From Hellea sp. (GTDB lineage: Bacteria > Pseudomonadota > Alphaproteobacteria > Caulobacterales > Maricaulaceae), in NCBI GenBank assembly GCA_020628635.1, contig JAHDEU010000156.1, positions 1-5,823 of the forward strand: a stretch of DNA of 5,823 bases. The letters run 5' to 3'. The position numbers were made by a program, and so were the translations under genes. The notes beneath the pieces are model-generated. The model was not told the DNA's origin and searched no databases. It worked only from the letters and a program-made list of their open reading frames with translations. Below, piece after piece: positions 1 through 5,689 of the stretch. The stretch's first letter is position 1. Each line of letters starts with the position of its first letter.

Positions 1-116
1 CTGCCCGCCTCCCGCTGACCGGAGATGCAGGGATAAGATGGAGGAGCAAATAAGGAGCGGGGACGCATCTCTCCGATCTTCCCTATAACACAATGCTCCC
101 AACAGCTTGCGACGGC

Positions 117-141
117 CCATCCACGCGCTAACCGTGGATGG
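117..141. repeat. Perfect 9-bp inverted repeat (hairpin) before the first gene
   Basis: CCATCCACG (117-125) pairs perfectly with CGTGGATGG (133-141) around a 7-base loop. No T-tract follows, so it does not look like an intrinsic terminator. The right arm contains the ATG at 138, the upstream candidate start of the first gene. A transcript beginning upstream would therefore hide that ATG in a stem, which is one reason to prefer the start at 189. The element could be an operator, a 5'-UTR structure or chance. The only promoter-like string nearby is TATAAC at 84-89, which has no recognisable -35 partner. Confidence 0.45.
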
Positions 142-188
142 ATCGCTTGCGCCTTGTTCCCGCCACCTCGCCGGGCCAAGAACGGCCT

Positions 189-641
189 ATGGCGTCTCGC
201 TCCCAATTCATCCGCCCGATTGACCGAATCGCGGCGGTCCTCGCCGCGCTCGCCCTGCTGGGCTCGGTCGCGGGCACGATCTGGTTCTTTGCAGGGTTTC
301 TGGAAAACGACACGGAGTTCCGGGCGAGCAGTTCGGCTTTCCTGCTCTCCATGGGCCTCGGCGCCTTCGCCATCGTGCCGAGCGCGGTGGTGTTGAAGCT
401 CGCGCTGGGTGCGTGGCGCAGAGGCTTCCGAATGGGCGACGGGTGGTGGACGCTGGTGATGATGCTGCCCTGGGTCGGGCTGAGCATCGTGGTGCTGGCC
501 CGCGCGCCGCTGCCGGGCTGGGCGGGGGCGCTGGCCCTGCTGCTGTCGGGGCTGTTGTCGCTCTGGGCGGCCGTGTCTCTGGTGCAGCTCTGGCGCTCGC
601 CCGATCACAAACCGGAACCCGAAAGCGTGACACCTCGTTGA
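189..641 (+). CDS. Small four-helix integral membrane protein, function unknown
   Basis: The 150-residue product has four predicted membrane helices at about residues 14-38, 48-74, 85-105 and 110-134. The N-terminus is short and basic, and the C-terminal tail (about 136-150) is polar and proline-rich. An Arg-Arg pair at 77-78 follows helix 2, and a Gly-Trp-Trp turn (85-87) opens helix 3. The protein presumably sits in the inner membrane. No catalytic or ligand motif is visible and I do not recognise a family. An in-frame ATG at 138 would add 17 residues, but those read like leader translation (MDRLRLVPATSPGQ...), have no purine-rich ribosome site, and start inside the hairpin at 117-141. The start at 189 has only a weak AAGAA upstream, so the choice is not certain. 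The last codons overlap a candidate stress promoter for the next gene. Confidence 0.7.
   Translation: MASRSQFIRPIDRIAAVLAALALLGSVAGTIWFFAGFLENDTEFRASSSAFLLSMGLGAFAIVPSAVVLKLALGAWRRGFRMGDGWWTLVMMLPWVGLSIVVLARAPLPGWAGALALLLSGLLSLWAAVSLVQLWRSPDHKPEPESVTPR
614..639 (+). promoter_or_regulatory. Candidate EcfG/sigma-T type general stress response promoter
   Basis: GGAAC at 614-618 and CGTT at 636-639 are separated by exactly 17 bases. This matches the established alphaproteobacterial EcfG consensus, GGAAC, about 16-18 bases, then CGTT. The element lies over the last codons of the membrane-protein gene and points at the lipoprotein gene. It predicts transcription from about 645-650 and a leader of roughly 95-100 bases. 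TTGACT (638-643) overlaps it and resembles a housekeeping -35, but no acceptable -10 follows at 16-18 bases. Because the element is inside coding sequence, a chance match cannot be excluded. Confidence 0.45.
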
Positions 642-731
642 CTCGCTTTCACCACGCTCATCCGCCTAACGGATAAGCAAGGTTCGGCTCAGCCCGTATT
701 CAGGAAGAAAATCCTAAAGACGCGCGTAAAT

Positions 732-738
732 GAGGAGA
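732..738 (+). promoter_or_regulatory. Shine-Dalgarno site that fixes the lipoprotein start
   Basis: GAGGAGA ends six bases before the ATG at 745. This decides the start: the in-frame ATG at 730 lies upstream of and partly within this purine run and has no ribosome site of its own, and the ATG at 740 is in another frame. Starting at 745 also gives a clean lipoprotein signal peptide. Confidence 0.75.
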
Positions 739-744
739 CATGAC

Positions 745-1425
745 ATGAACATCATCAAGCCCTTGCGCACACTTCTCGTCTGCGCATCCGCTGCCGTGCT
801 CGCCGCCTGCGCGACCGCGACGCCCTACCAGCCCGCTTCTGAGCCCGGCGGGTTCGACGGCTTTTCGCAAACCATGCTGGAAGCCGACCGCGCGCGCATC
901 ACATTCGGCGGCAATTCGCTGACCGAGCGCGACACGGTGGAGAACTACATGCTCTACCGCGCGGCCGAAACCGCGCTGGAGCGCGGCTATGACTGGTTCG
1001 AGCTGCAGGAGCAGGACACGGAGAAGAACACCCGCGTGCGCGTGGACCGCGATCCATTCGCCAGCCGGTTCGACCCCTATTTCGGCTACAGCTTCTACCG
1101 CCCGCGCTTTGGCTGGTCGGACCGCTACGCCTATTCGCGCTTTGGCGGCTTCTCGCCTTACGGCACGGTCGTGCGTGACCGCTTCGGCCGCCCTGTCGTG
1201 GTCGGCGGACGCGGCGCCCGCCTCGGTTTCGGCCGCAGCGGCTTCTACTCGGACTACCGCGATCCGTTCTTCAACGACTTCGACGTGCGCGAGATCACCA
1301 AATACCGCGCATCCGCCGAAGTCCGCTTCGGCAACGGCCCCAAGCCGGCCGGAGCCGACCGCGCCTTCGACGCGCGCTCGGTCATCGAGAACCTCGGCCC
1401 GACCATCGAGCGGCCGGACGCGTAA
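745..1425 (+). CDS. CC0125/CC1285-like family lipoprotein
   Basis: The 226-residue product has a type II signal peptide: basic residues K5 and R8, a hydrophobic stretch at 10-21 and a lipobox L19-A-A-C22, with lipidation expected at Cys22. Asp is absent at +2, which favours outer-membrane delivery. A compact conserved-looking block follows at about 47-86, with FGGNSLT, TVENYMLYRAAE and GYDWFEL as key strings. This pattern, close behind the lipid anchor, is what I associate with the Caulobacter-named CC0125/CC1285 lipoprotein family, whose function is unknown. Residues about 103-178 are rich in Phe, Tyr, Gly and Arg. Residues 181-196 (VREITKYRASAEVRFG) look like terminal beta strands. It is expressed alone or with the upstream gene, from a likely stress promoter at 614-639, and a strong terminator follows 22 bases after the stop. 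The family call is from memory of the motif; the lipoprotein call is firm. Confidence 0.85.
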   Translation: MNIIKPLRTLLVCASAAVLAACATATPYQPASEPGGFDGFSQTMLEADRARITFGGNSLTERDTVENYMLYRAAETALERGYDWFELQEQDTEKNTRVRVDRDPFASRFDPYFGYSFYRPRFGWSDRYAYSRFGGFSPYGTVVRDRFGRPVVVGGRGARLGFGRSGFYSDYRDPFFNDFDVREITKYRASAEVRFGNGPKPAGADRAFDARSVIENLGPTIERPDA

Positions 1426-1447
1426 GCGCGCTGGAGCTCAAACAGAC

Positions 1448-1482
1448 AAGGCCGCTCTCCCGAATGGGAGGGCGGCCTTTTT
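1448..1482. terminator. Intrinsic terminator, probably bidirectional, between convergent genes
   Basis: A 14-bp stem (1448-1461 with 1466-1479) with one G-T wobble and a GAAT loop leads into TTTTT at 1478-1482. On the plus strand it is a textbook Rho-independent terminator for the lipoprotein gene. Read on the minus strand the same stem is followed by a weaker tract (TTGTCTGTTTG). The minus-strand operon's stop codon (1482-1484) touches the T-tract, so the hairpin probably ends that transcript as well. Confidence 0.9.
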
Positions 1483-2735
1483 CATGTCTCATCGTCTATC
1501 AGGATGACAACGCCGTCCAGCGGGGTTGCGTATTGGAAGGACAGCCGCGCGGTGGCGCGGATCACCTGCGGGCCGCTCATCAGGCTCATGGTCAGGGCGT
1601 TGGTGCGGTCCTCGCGTCCGCTCCCGCTCCCCACGACGCGCTCCACCAGCCGGCCTTGCGCGTCGGTATAGAGCTCGGTTAAGGCCTCCTGCACGATGGC
1701 GGCCTCGGAGTCCGTCACAAGTCCGGCAGCCATTGGCGGCGGGTCCATGGATGTAGGGGTAGAGAAGGACAAGCTCCGGGACAGGCGCGGACAGGATTCG
1801 ATGTTTTTGACCTTCGAGCCATCAGGACAGGTGATCATTCGGTTCGCCTTGGCTTGCGCCTGACGCCGCTCGATGTCCTGCAGTGCCGGACGACCGTCCC
1901 CGGCTCTCGGGCGCTTGGGCCGGATGATGCGCGGTTGCGGCCCGAAGCGGCGCACGCGCGCCGGACCGTCCACGCTGAATTCGACCAGCTCGCCCAATGT
2001 CCCGCCCGCGCCCTGCGCGATCGTTTCCGCCTTGGTCCGCGCCAGTTCCACCGCGCGTTCCGATGCCTCCCGGTAGAGCGCATCAAAGTCGGAGAAGTCA
2101 TAGCCCGCGAGCTGCGCGTCTTCCGCCCCCGCATTGGCGAGTGCGCCCAGCACATCGCCTGCGCGCGATGCCGGCTGCACCCGGACCGTCATGCGGGTGA
2201 AGACGCGGATCCGGTCCGCATTGCAGACCTTTTGCGCGATGCGCGGACGGTCGGGGCGGTAGATGACATTGGTGAAGCCGCGCTGCTTCTGGCTCTGGTT
2301 ATAGGCATAGTCCTCGCGGATCTGCTGGTGGCGGCGGCGCGCCTCCGCATTGTGGTTCAGGCAGGCCTCGTCCCGCTCCACGGACGATCCGATGGCCGTG
2401 AACCCGGTCTGCGCATCGAACCCGGACAGCACGTCCTGGACCGCGTTGACCTGCCCGCTCACGCCCTGCAGCGCGCGCGACTCGTTCGGGTCCTCGGCCG
2501 ACACCAGCGCTGTGATGACCGCGACATCCGGCTCGGCCCGGACCTCCCCGGTCGCGCTCACATCCAGCGGATCGGCGGAGAACGGGACGGGCTCTTCTTC
2601 TTGGCCGGTTTGCTTCAGCCATTCGGCATAGGATTGCGCGTCGCCCAGCTCGATGCGCACAGGCTCGGACGCCGGATGGCAGGCGGCGAGCAGCGCCACG
2701 GTCAGCAGCGGGGCCAGCAGCCACGCCCTATTCAT
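1482..2735 (-). CDS. SIMPL-domain (DUF541) lipoprotein with two insertions
   Basis: The 417-residue periplasmic lipoprotein has signal peptide 1-18, lipobox L16-A-A-C19 and a Glu/Gln-rich linker to about 52. The SIMPL core begins at LDVSATGEVRAEPD (57-70), continues with the helix at about 82-104 and the Ala/Glu-rich helix at 217-240 (EASERAVELARTKAETIA), and ends with the strand VIRATARLSFQYA (391-403). Two segments interrupt it. Residues 125-171 are charged and bounded by Cys125 and Cys171. Residues about 258-388 are basic and then proline-rich, holding a C303-PDG...C315-P motif. The protein is therefore far longer than a typical SIMPL protein of about 230-270 residues. The start is chosen because ATG at 2735 follows GGAG by seven bases and opens the signal peptide; the 29 codons upstream lack one. 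It overlaps the upstream gene by eight bases (ATGAATAG), implying translational coupling. SIMPL proteins are linked to envelope and oxidative stress defence, but the molecular activity is unknown. Confidence 0.88.
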   Translation of the reverse strand: MNRAWLLAPLLTVALLAACHPASEPVRIELGDAQSYAEWLKQTGQEEEPVPFSADPLDVSATGEVRAEPDVAVITALVSAEDPNESRALQGVSGQVNAVQDVLSGFDAQTGFTAIGSSVERDEACLNHNAEARRRHQQIREDYAYNQSQKQRGFTNVIYRPDRPRIAQKVCNADRIRVFTRMTVRVQPASRAGDVLGALANAGAEDAQLAGYDFSDFDALYREASERAVELARTKAETIAQGAGGTLGELVEFSVDGPARVRRFGPQPRIIRPKRPRAGDGRPALQDIERRQAQAKANRMITCPDGSKVKNIESCPRLSRSLSFSTPTSMDPPPMAAGLVTDSEAAIVQEALTELYTDAQGRLVERVVGSGSGREDRTNALTMSLMSGPQVIRATARLSFQYATPLDGVVILIDDET

Positions 2736-3546
2736 AGGTGAACTCCAGCTCGATCGCCGCACTGACCGTCTGCTTGCCCGCCTCCAGATTGAGCGCGGTG
2801 ACATCGACGGGTCCGCCCGCATCGATCATGCTGTCGCTCTCGCCCGCGCCCGTCGTGCTGATCACGGGCGGGCGCGCCGTGCCCTGGCTGTAGGTCGCGT
2901 TGTAGCCGTTCAGGTCCAGCACGCCGGTGATGCGCGCCCCGCCGGCATCAGCCAGGCGATCCGCCTTGGCGCGGGCGTTGGATATGGCGCGCTCGCCCGC
3001 TTCCAGCTCGACCGCGTCCAGATCCGCGATGCGGTAGCCATCGAGGCGCAGCCGCACCGCGCCCGCCGACGAGAAGTCCGCCAGCGCGTCGCCCGCGCGG
3101 TCAGGCGGGCTGCCGGTGAAGGTGAAGGACAGGCTCGCCTGCTGGGACACGTCCTCGCAAACGCGCTTGGTGACGCGCCGCTCGCCCTCGCGCAATGTGG
3201 CATTGGTGCGGTCGGCCTCCCGGTTGAACAACAGGCAGGCGGGGTCCTTGACGCCGACCGTGTTGACCGAGGCGAAGTTGAACTCCCGGCCGTCCAGCGC
3301 GGCGTTGTTCGTTGCCGACGCCTGTATGCCGTTGACCACATCGGCTAGCATGTTCATCGCCTCTCGCGCCGTGTCCGCGCGCTGGATGACCGCGCCGGAC
3401 AGCACGAACTGGTCGGGATCGACCTCGACCTCGCCGACGCCCGTGACGCGCAATGTCTTGATGTCGTCCAGCGCAACTTCTGTGGGAGTTGCCGGCTGGC
3501 AGGCCGCGAGCGCTCCGGCCAGAAAGAGCAAGAATGTATGACGCAT
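2728..3546 (-). CDS. SIMPL-domain (DUF541) lipoprotein
   Basis: The 272-residue product begins with a short signal peptide and lipobox L13-A-A-C16, then a SIMPL domain. The first strand is LRVTGVGEVEVDPDQFVLSG (32-51), followed by a helix at about 56-75. The helix at 178-200 (VELEAGERAISNARAKADRL) is the family's characteristic long Ala/Glu/Lys helix, and the domain closes with TVSAAIELEFTYE (260-272). Where canonical members have a beta-hairpin, this one carries a segment flanked by Cys104 and Cys130 (DPACLLFNREADR to KRVC), matched in the neighbouring paralogue; a periplasmic disulfide is plausible. The start has a strong GGGAGG eight bases or so upstream. It lies 26 bases after dapF and overlaps the next gene by eight bases, so it is an internal gene of the operon. 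Family function is poorly defined: E. coli YggE is tied to oxidative stress tolerance. Confidence 0.88.
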   Translation of the reverse strand: MRHTFLLFLAGALAACQPATPTEVALDDIKTLRVTGVGEVEVDPDQFVLSGAVIQRADTAREAMNMLADVVNGIQASATNNAALDGREFNFASVNTVGVKDPACLLFNREADRTNATLREGERRVTKRVCEDVSQQASLSFTFTGSPPDRAGDALADFSSAGAVRLRLDGYRIADLDAVELEAGERAISNARAKADRLADAGGARITGVLDLNGYNATYSQGTARPPVISTTGAGESDSMIDAGGPVDVTALNLEAGKQTVSAAIELEFTYE

Positions 3547-3572
3547 GAGGTCCCTCCCTTAAGAGAGCCCTA

Positions 3573-4433
3573 TCACACCGTGCCGCGTCCCTCCAACTCG
3601 ACGGGGCCGGTCATGATGACGTGCCCCAGTCCACCTTCCGTATCGTCCCGCCACTCGATCAGCAGCTCCCCGCCATCGACTTCCACGACGGCCTTGCGTC
3701 CCGTGCGCTTCTGTCGGTGGGCGGCGACGAGGGCGGCGCAGGCTCCGGTGCCGCAGGCCAGCGTCATGCCGACGCCGCGTTCCCAGACCTTCAGGCGGAT
3801 GCGCCCCAGCCCGTCATCAGAGTCTGCGTCGACGCGCGCAAAGCCGACATTGACCTGCTCCGGGAAGAGCGGGTGGAACTCGATCATGGGCCCGGCGAGG
3901 TGCGGCTTCACGGTGTCGAAATCGTCCACGAAGAAGACGCAATGCGGATTGCCCATGCTGACCGCGCCCGGATTGTGCAGGACGGGGTTGTCGATAGGGC
4001 CGAGCTTCACGTCGACATGGTGGGTGTGCATGGCTTCCTTGAGCGGGATCTGCTGCCACTCCAGCCGGGGCTCGCCCATATCCACGGCGACGCGCATGTG
4101 TCCCGCGCGGGTGCAGTGCAGAATGTCGGCTTCGGTCTGCACCGTCGCCGCGTCGGTCCCGCGCTCCTCCATGACCAGCCACGCCGCGCAGCGCGTCGCA
4201 TTCCCGCAGGCCCCGACCGCGAAGCCCGCGCGGTTGCGTATTTCCATGAAGACGTCGGCTTCGGGCGTCTCTCGCAGCACGATCAGCTGATCCGCACCCA
4301 GCGCGCCCATGGCAGGCGATCCCGGCTCGCAGATGGCGCGCACCTGAGCGTCCGCGAGTTGGAAGCCTGGCGTCGCCCGCGCGTCGAACACGGCAAAGCG
4401 GTTGCCTGCACCGTTCATGATCAGAAATTCCAT
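3573..4433 (-). CDS. dapF: Diaminopimelate epimerase
   Basis: DapF interconverts LL- and meso-diaminopimelate in the cytosol, the penultimate step of lysine synthesis and the source of the peptidoglycan cross-linking residue. The 286-residue length is normal. Both catalytic cysteines are present: Cys76 in ACGNATRC (75-82) and Cys227 in ACGTGAC (226-232). Other family positions recognisable by comparison with E. coli are Asn11, Gln49, Asn67, Asn162 and His164 (MGNPHC), Asn195, and Glu218-Arg219 (WERG), so an active enzyme is expected. Some flanking residues deviate: GAGNRF instead of GLGNDF, and NRAGFAVGAC instead of NADGSE...C. The start at 4433 has GAAGGA upstream and the stop of the preceding gene overlaps it (TGATG), indicating coupled translation. 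Long upstream open reading in this frame is only the shadow of the neighbouring gene. The neighbours are not ones I usually associate with alphaproteobacterial dapF, so a second copy elsewhere in the genome is possible. Confidence 0.96.
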   Translation of the reverse strand: MEFLIMNGAGNRFAVFDARATPGFQLADAQVRAICEPGSPAMGALGADQLIVLRETPEADVFMEIRNRAGFAVGACGNATRCAAWLVMEERGTDAATVQTEADILHCTRAGHMRVAVDMGEPRLEWQQIPLKEAMHTHHVDVKLGPIDNPVLHNPGAVSMGNPHCVFFVDDFDTVKPHLAGPMIEFHPLFPEQVNVGFARVDADSDDGLGRIRLKVWERGVGMTLACGTGACAALVAAHRQKRTGRKAVVEVDGGELLIEWRDDTEGGLGHVIMTGPVELEGRGTV

Positions 4434-5629
4434 CAGCGATATTCCTTCAACCACTGAACGGCGCGCGCGGCGGGCTCGGAGATATTGGGCGCACCGCCGG
4501 TGTAGGGCGCACCGTCCGGCGGGCTGCCGAGCTCTGCAAAGGCGAAGACGCCATTTGTTTCGGGAAAGCAGAACAGCCCGCAATAGATTCCGTAGGCCTC
4601 GCCGTGATGGCCCATGGCAGGCATGCCGAAGGGCTCCGCGTCCTGGTAGATGTAGAGCCCCTCGCCGAATGCCGTGAAGTGGCCGTCCTCGGAGCCGGGC
4701 GACGCGCCGTCCCAGACCCATGTCGGGCTGTGGAGCGCGGTTTGCGGCAGGATGACCGCGCGCCCGATCTCCAGCAGGTCCGACAGGCTCGCGCGCAAGC
4801 CGCCCTGCGGGGAAAACAGCGTGCCGTTGGTGCCGGGCTCGTAGTCGCCCAGGGCGAAGCCGGGTTCCAGCAGCACGGCGGGTTCGCGCTCGCTGCGCAT
4901 CTCCGCGCCGTCTATCTGCACGGTCCAGTCGCCCGCCTCGCCGCGCAGGCCCGGATGGGCGCGCGCCCGTTTGGCCGCGCTGACGCCCGACCAGTTGAAC
5001 CCGATGTCGAGGCCCAGCGGCTCTGCGACATATCGCGTGAAGAGCCGGTCGAAGCGCTCGCCGGTCGCGGCTTCCATCACGGTGGCGGCGACGCCGTAGT
5101 TCAGATTGCTGTAGCGGAAGGCCTCGCCCGGCCGCGCGCCCGGCTCCCACATCTGCGGCACGAACAGATCGCGGATGTGACCCGGCGCGGCCATCCAGTA
5201 GATGTCCGGGTCGCGCACGCCGCTCCGGTGTGACAGAAGCCTGCGCAGGGTGATCGGCTCAAGCGGGAACTCCGGATGGGCAAAGGGCAGACCGAGAGCG
5301 TCCGTGGCCGCCCCGTCCATGTCGAGGCGTCCATCGGCGGCCAGCCTTCGCGCCAGTTCGGCCGTCAGCAGTTTGGAGACAGACGCGACGCGGAACGGCG
5401 TGTTCTCGTCGAAGTGGATGTCCGTCCGGCCGTCCGGCCAGCGCGTCGCGGCGTTGGTGTCGTAGCGCGCATCCCCGCCCGCACGGTGGAGCCCATAGCC
5501 CCGGCCCGCTTGCGGGATGCGGGCGAGCGGTGTGTCGGTCACGGCAACGCGCTCCTGGCACCCGCCAAGAGCGGCTGATCCCGCCAGGCCGAGCGCGCCC
5601 ATCCCCTGCAATGTCTGGCGCCTGTTCAT
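4433..5629 (-). CDS. Beta-lactamase-fold serine hydrolase, Tat-type lipoprotein
   Basis: The 398-residue product belongs to the class C beta-lactamase/penicillin-binding-protein-like family. The family triad is visible: S83-V-S-K86 (SxxK, Ser83 nucleophile), Y173-S-N175 (YxN) and H341-H-G343 in the KTG position, plus the common LLSHRSGV motif at 131-138. HxG instead of KTG is typical of family members that act as esterases, D-aminopeptidases or DD-peptidases rather than true beta-lactamases; the substrate cannot be read from sequence. The N-terminus has a twin-arginine motif (N-R3-R4-Q-T-L), a weakly hydrophobic Gly/Ala stretch and a lipobox L21-G-G-C24. This suggests export folded through Tat and lipid anchoring. 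Two cysteines (350 and 354) lie just after the HHG motif. It is the first gene of the minus-strand operon; its stop overlaps the dapF start. An AAGGCGGGCGG run precedes the start. No convincing promoter is visible in the 60 bases upstream. Confidence 0.9.
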   Translation of the reverse strand: MNRRQTLQGMGALGLAGSAALGGCQERVAVTDTPLARIPQAGRGYGLHRAGGDARYDTNAATRWPDGRTDIHFDENTPFRVASVSKLLTAELARRLAADGRLDMDGAATDALGLPFAHPEFPLEPITLRRLLSHRSGVRDPDIYWMAAPGHIRDLFVPQMWEPGARPGEAFRYSNLNYGVAATVMEAATGERFDRLFTRYVAEPLGLDIGFNWSGVSAAKRARAHPGLRGEAGDWTVQIDGAEMRSEREPAVLLEPGFALGDYEPGTNGTLFSPQGGLRASLSDLLEIGRAVILPQTALHSPTWVWDGASPGSEDGHFTAFGEGLYIYQDAEPFGMPAMGHHGEAYGIYCGLFCFPETNGVFAFAELGSPPDGAPYTGGAPNISEPAARAVQWLKEYR

Positions 5630-5668
5630 TCCGCCCGCCTTGCCACATCGTCCCGGTGAACGAAACGC

Positions 5669-5687
5669 CCCAACAGCCGTTGGGCTG
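5669..5687. repeat. Overlapping, mutually exclusive small inverted repeats before the rightmost gene
   Basis: CCCAAC (5669-5674) pairs with GTTGGG (5679-5684), and the overlapping CAGCC (5674-5678) pairs with GGCTG (5683-5687). Only one can form at a time. They end three bases before the ATG at 5690 and occupy the place where its ribosome site should be; no good Shine-Dalgarno is present. They also lie in the divergent promoter region, so an operator is equally possible. The stems are short, and chance is a real alternative in GC-rich DNA. Confidence 0.3.
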
Positions 5688-5689
5688 GC

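Noticed and set aside
1..18. Possible C-terminal end of a plus-strand gene (LPASR then TGA), or another frame ending at TAA 51-53
   Set aside because: The first has GC-ending codons as expected of a gene here, but five codons are too few to support a call; the second frame loses that codon bias.
84..89. TATAAC as a -10 box for the first gene
   Set aside because: No TTG-type -35 is found 16-18 bases upstream (the sequence there is GGGACGCA), so it is mentioned only as a possibility.
1..120. Minus-strand open frame running off the left edge
   Set aside because: It is open through to the window edge, but its translation (rich in Arg, Ser and Leu) shows no recognisable N-terminus or signal, and codon use is unlike the other genes.
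660..674. Short inverted repeat ATCCG...CGGAT after the first gene
   Set aside because: A 5-bp stem without a T-tract is too weak to call a terminator or operator.
1854..2741. Long plus-strand open frame (295 codons) opposite the second SIMPL gene
   Set aside because: Its translation is Arg/Ala/His-rich with no domain, signal peptide or ribosome site; it mirrors the codon bias of the real minus-strand gene in GC-rich DNA.
3538..4457. Two long plus-strand open frames opposite dapF
   Set aside because: dapF on the minus strand has a full catalytic motif set; these frames are its shadows, with shuffled low-complexity translations.
4434..5150. Upstream extension of the dapF frame by 239 codons
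   Set aside because: The extension is Arg/Ala/Gly-rich noise antiparallel in sense to nothing known and lies over the serine hydrolase gene in another frame; DapF starts at 4433 with a ribosome site and a normal length.
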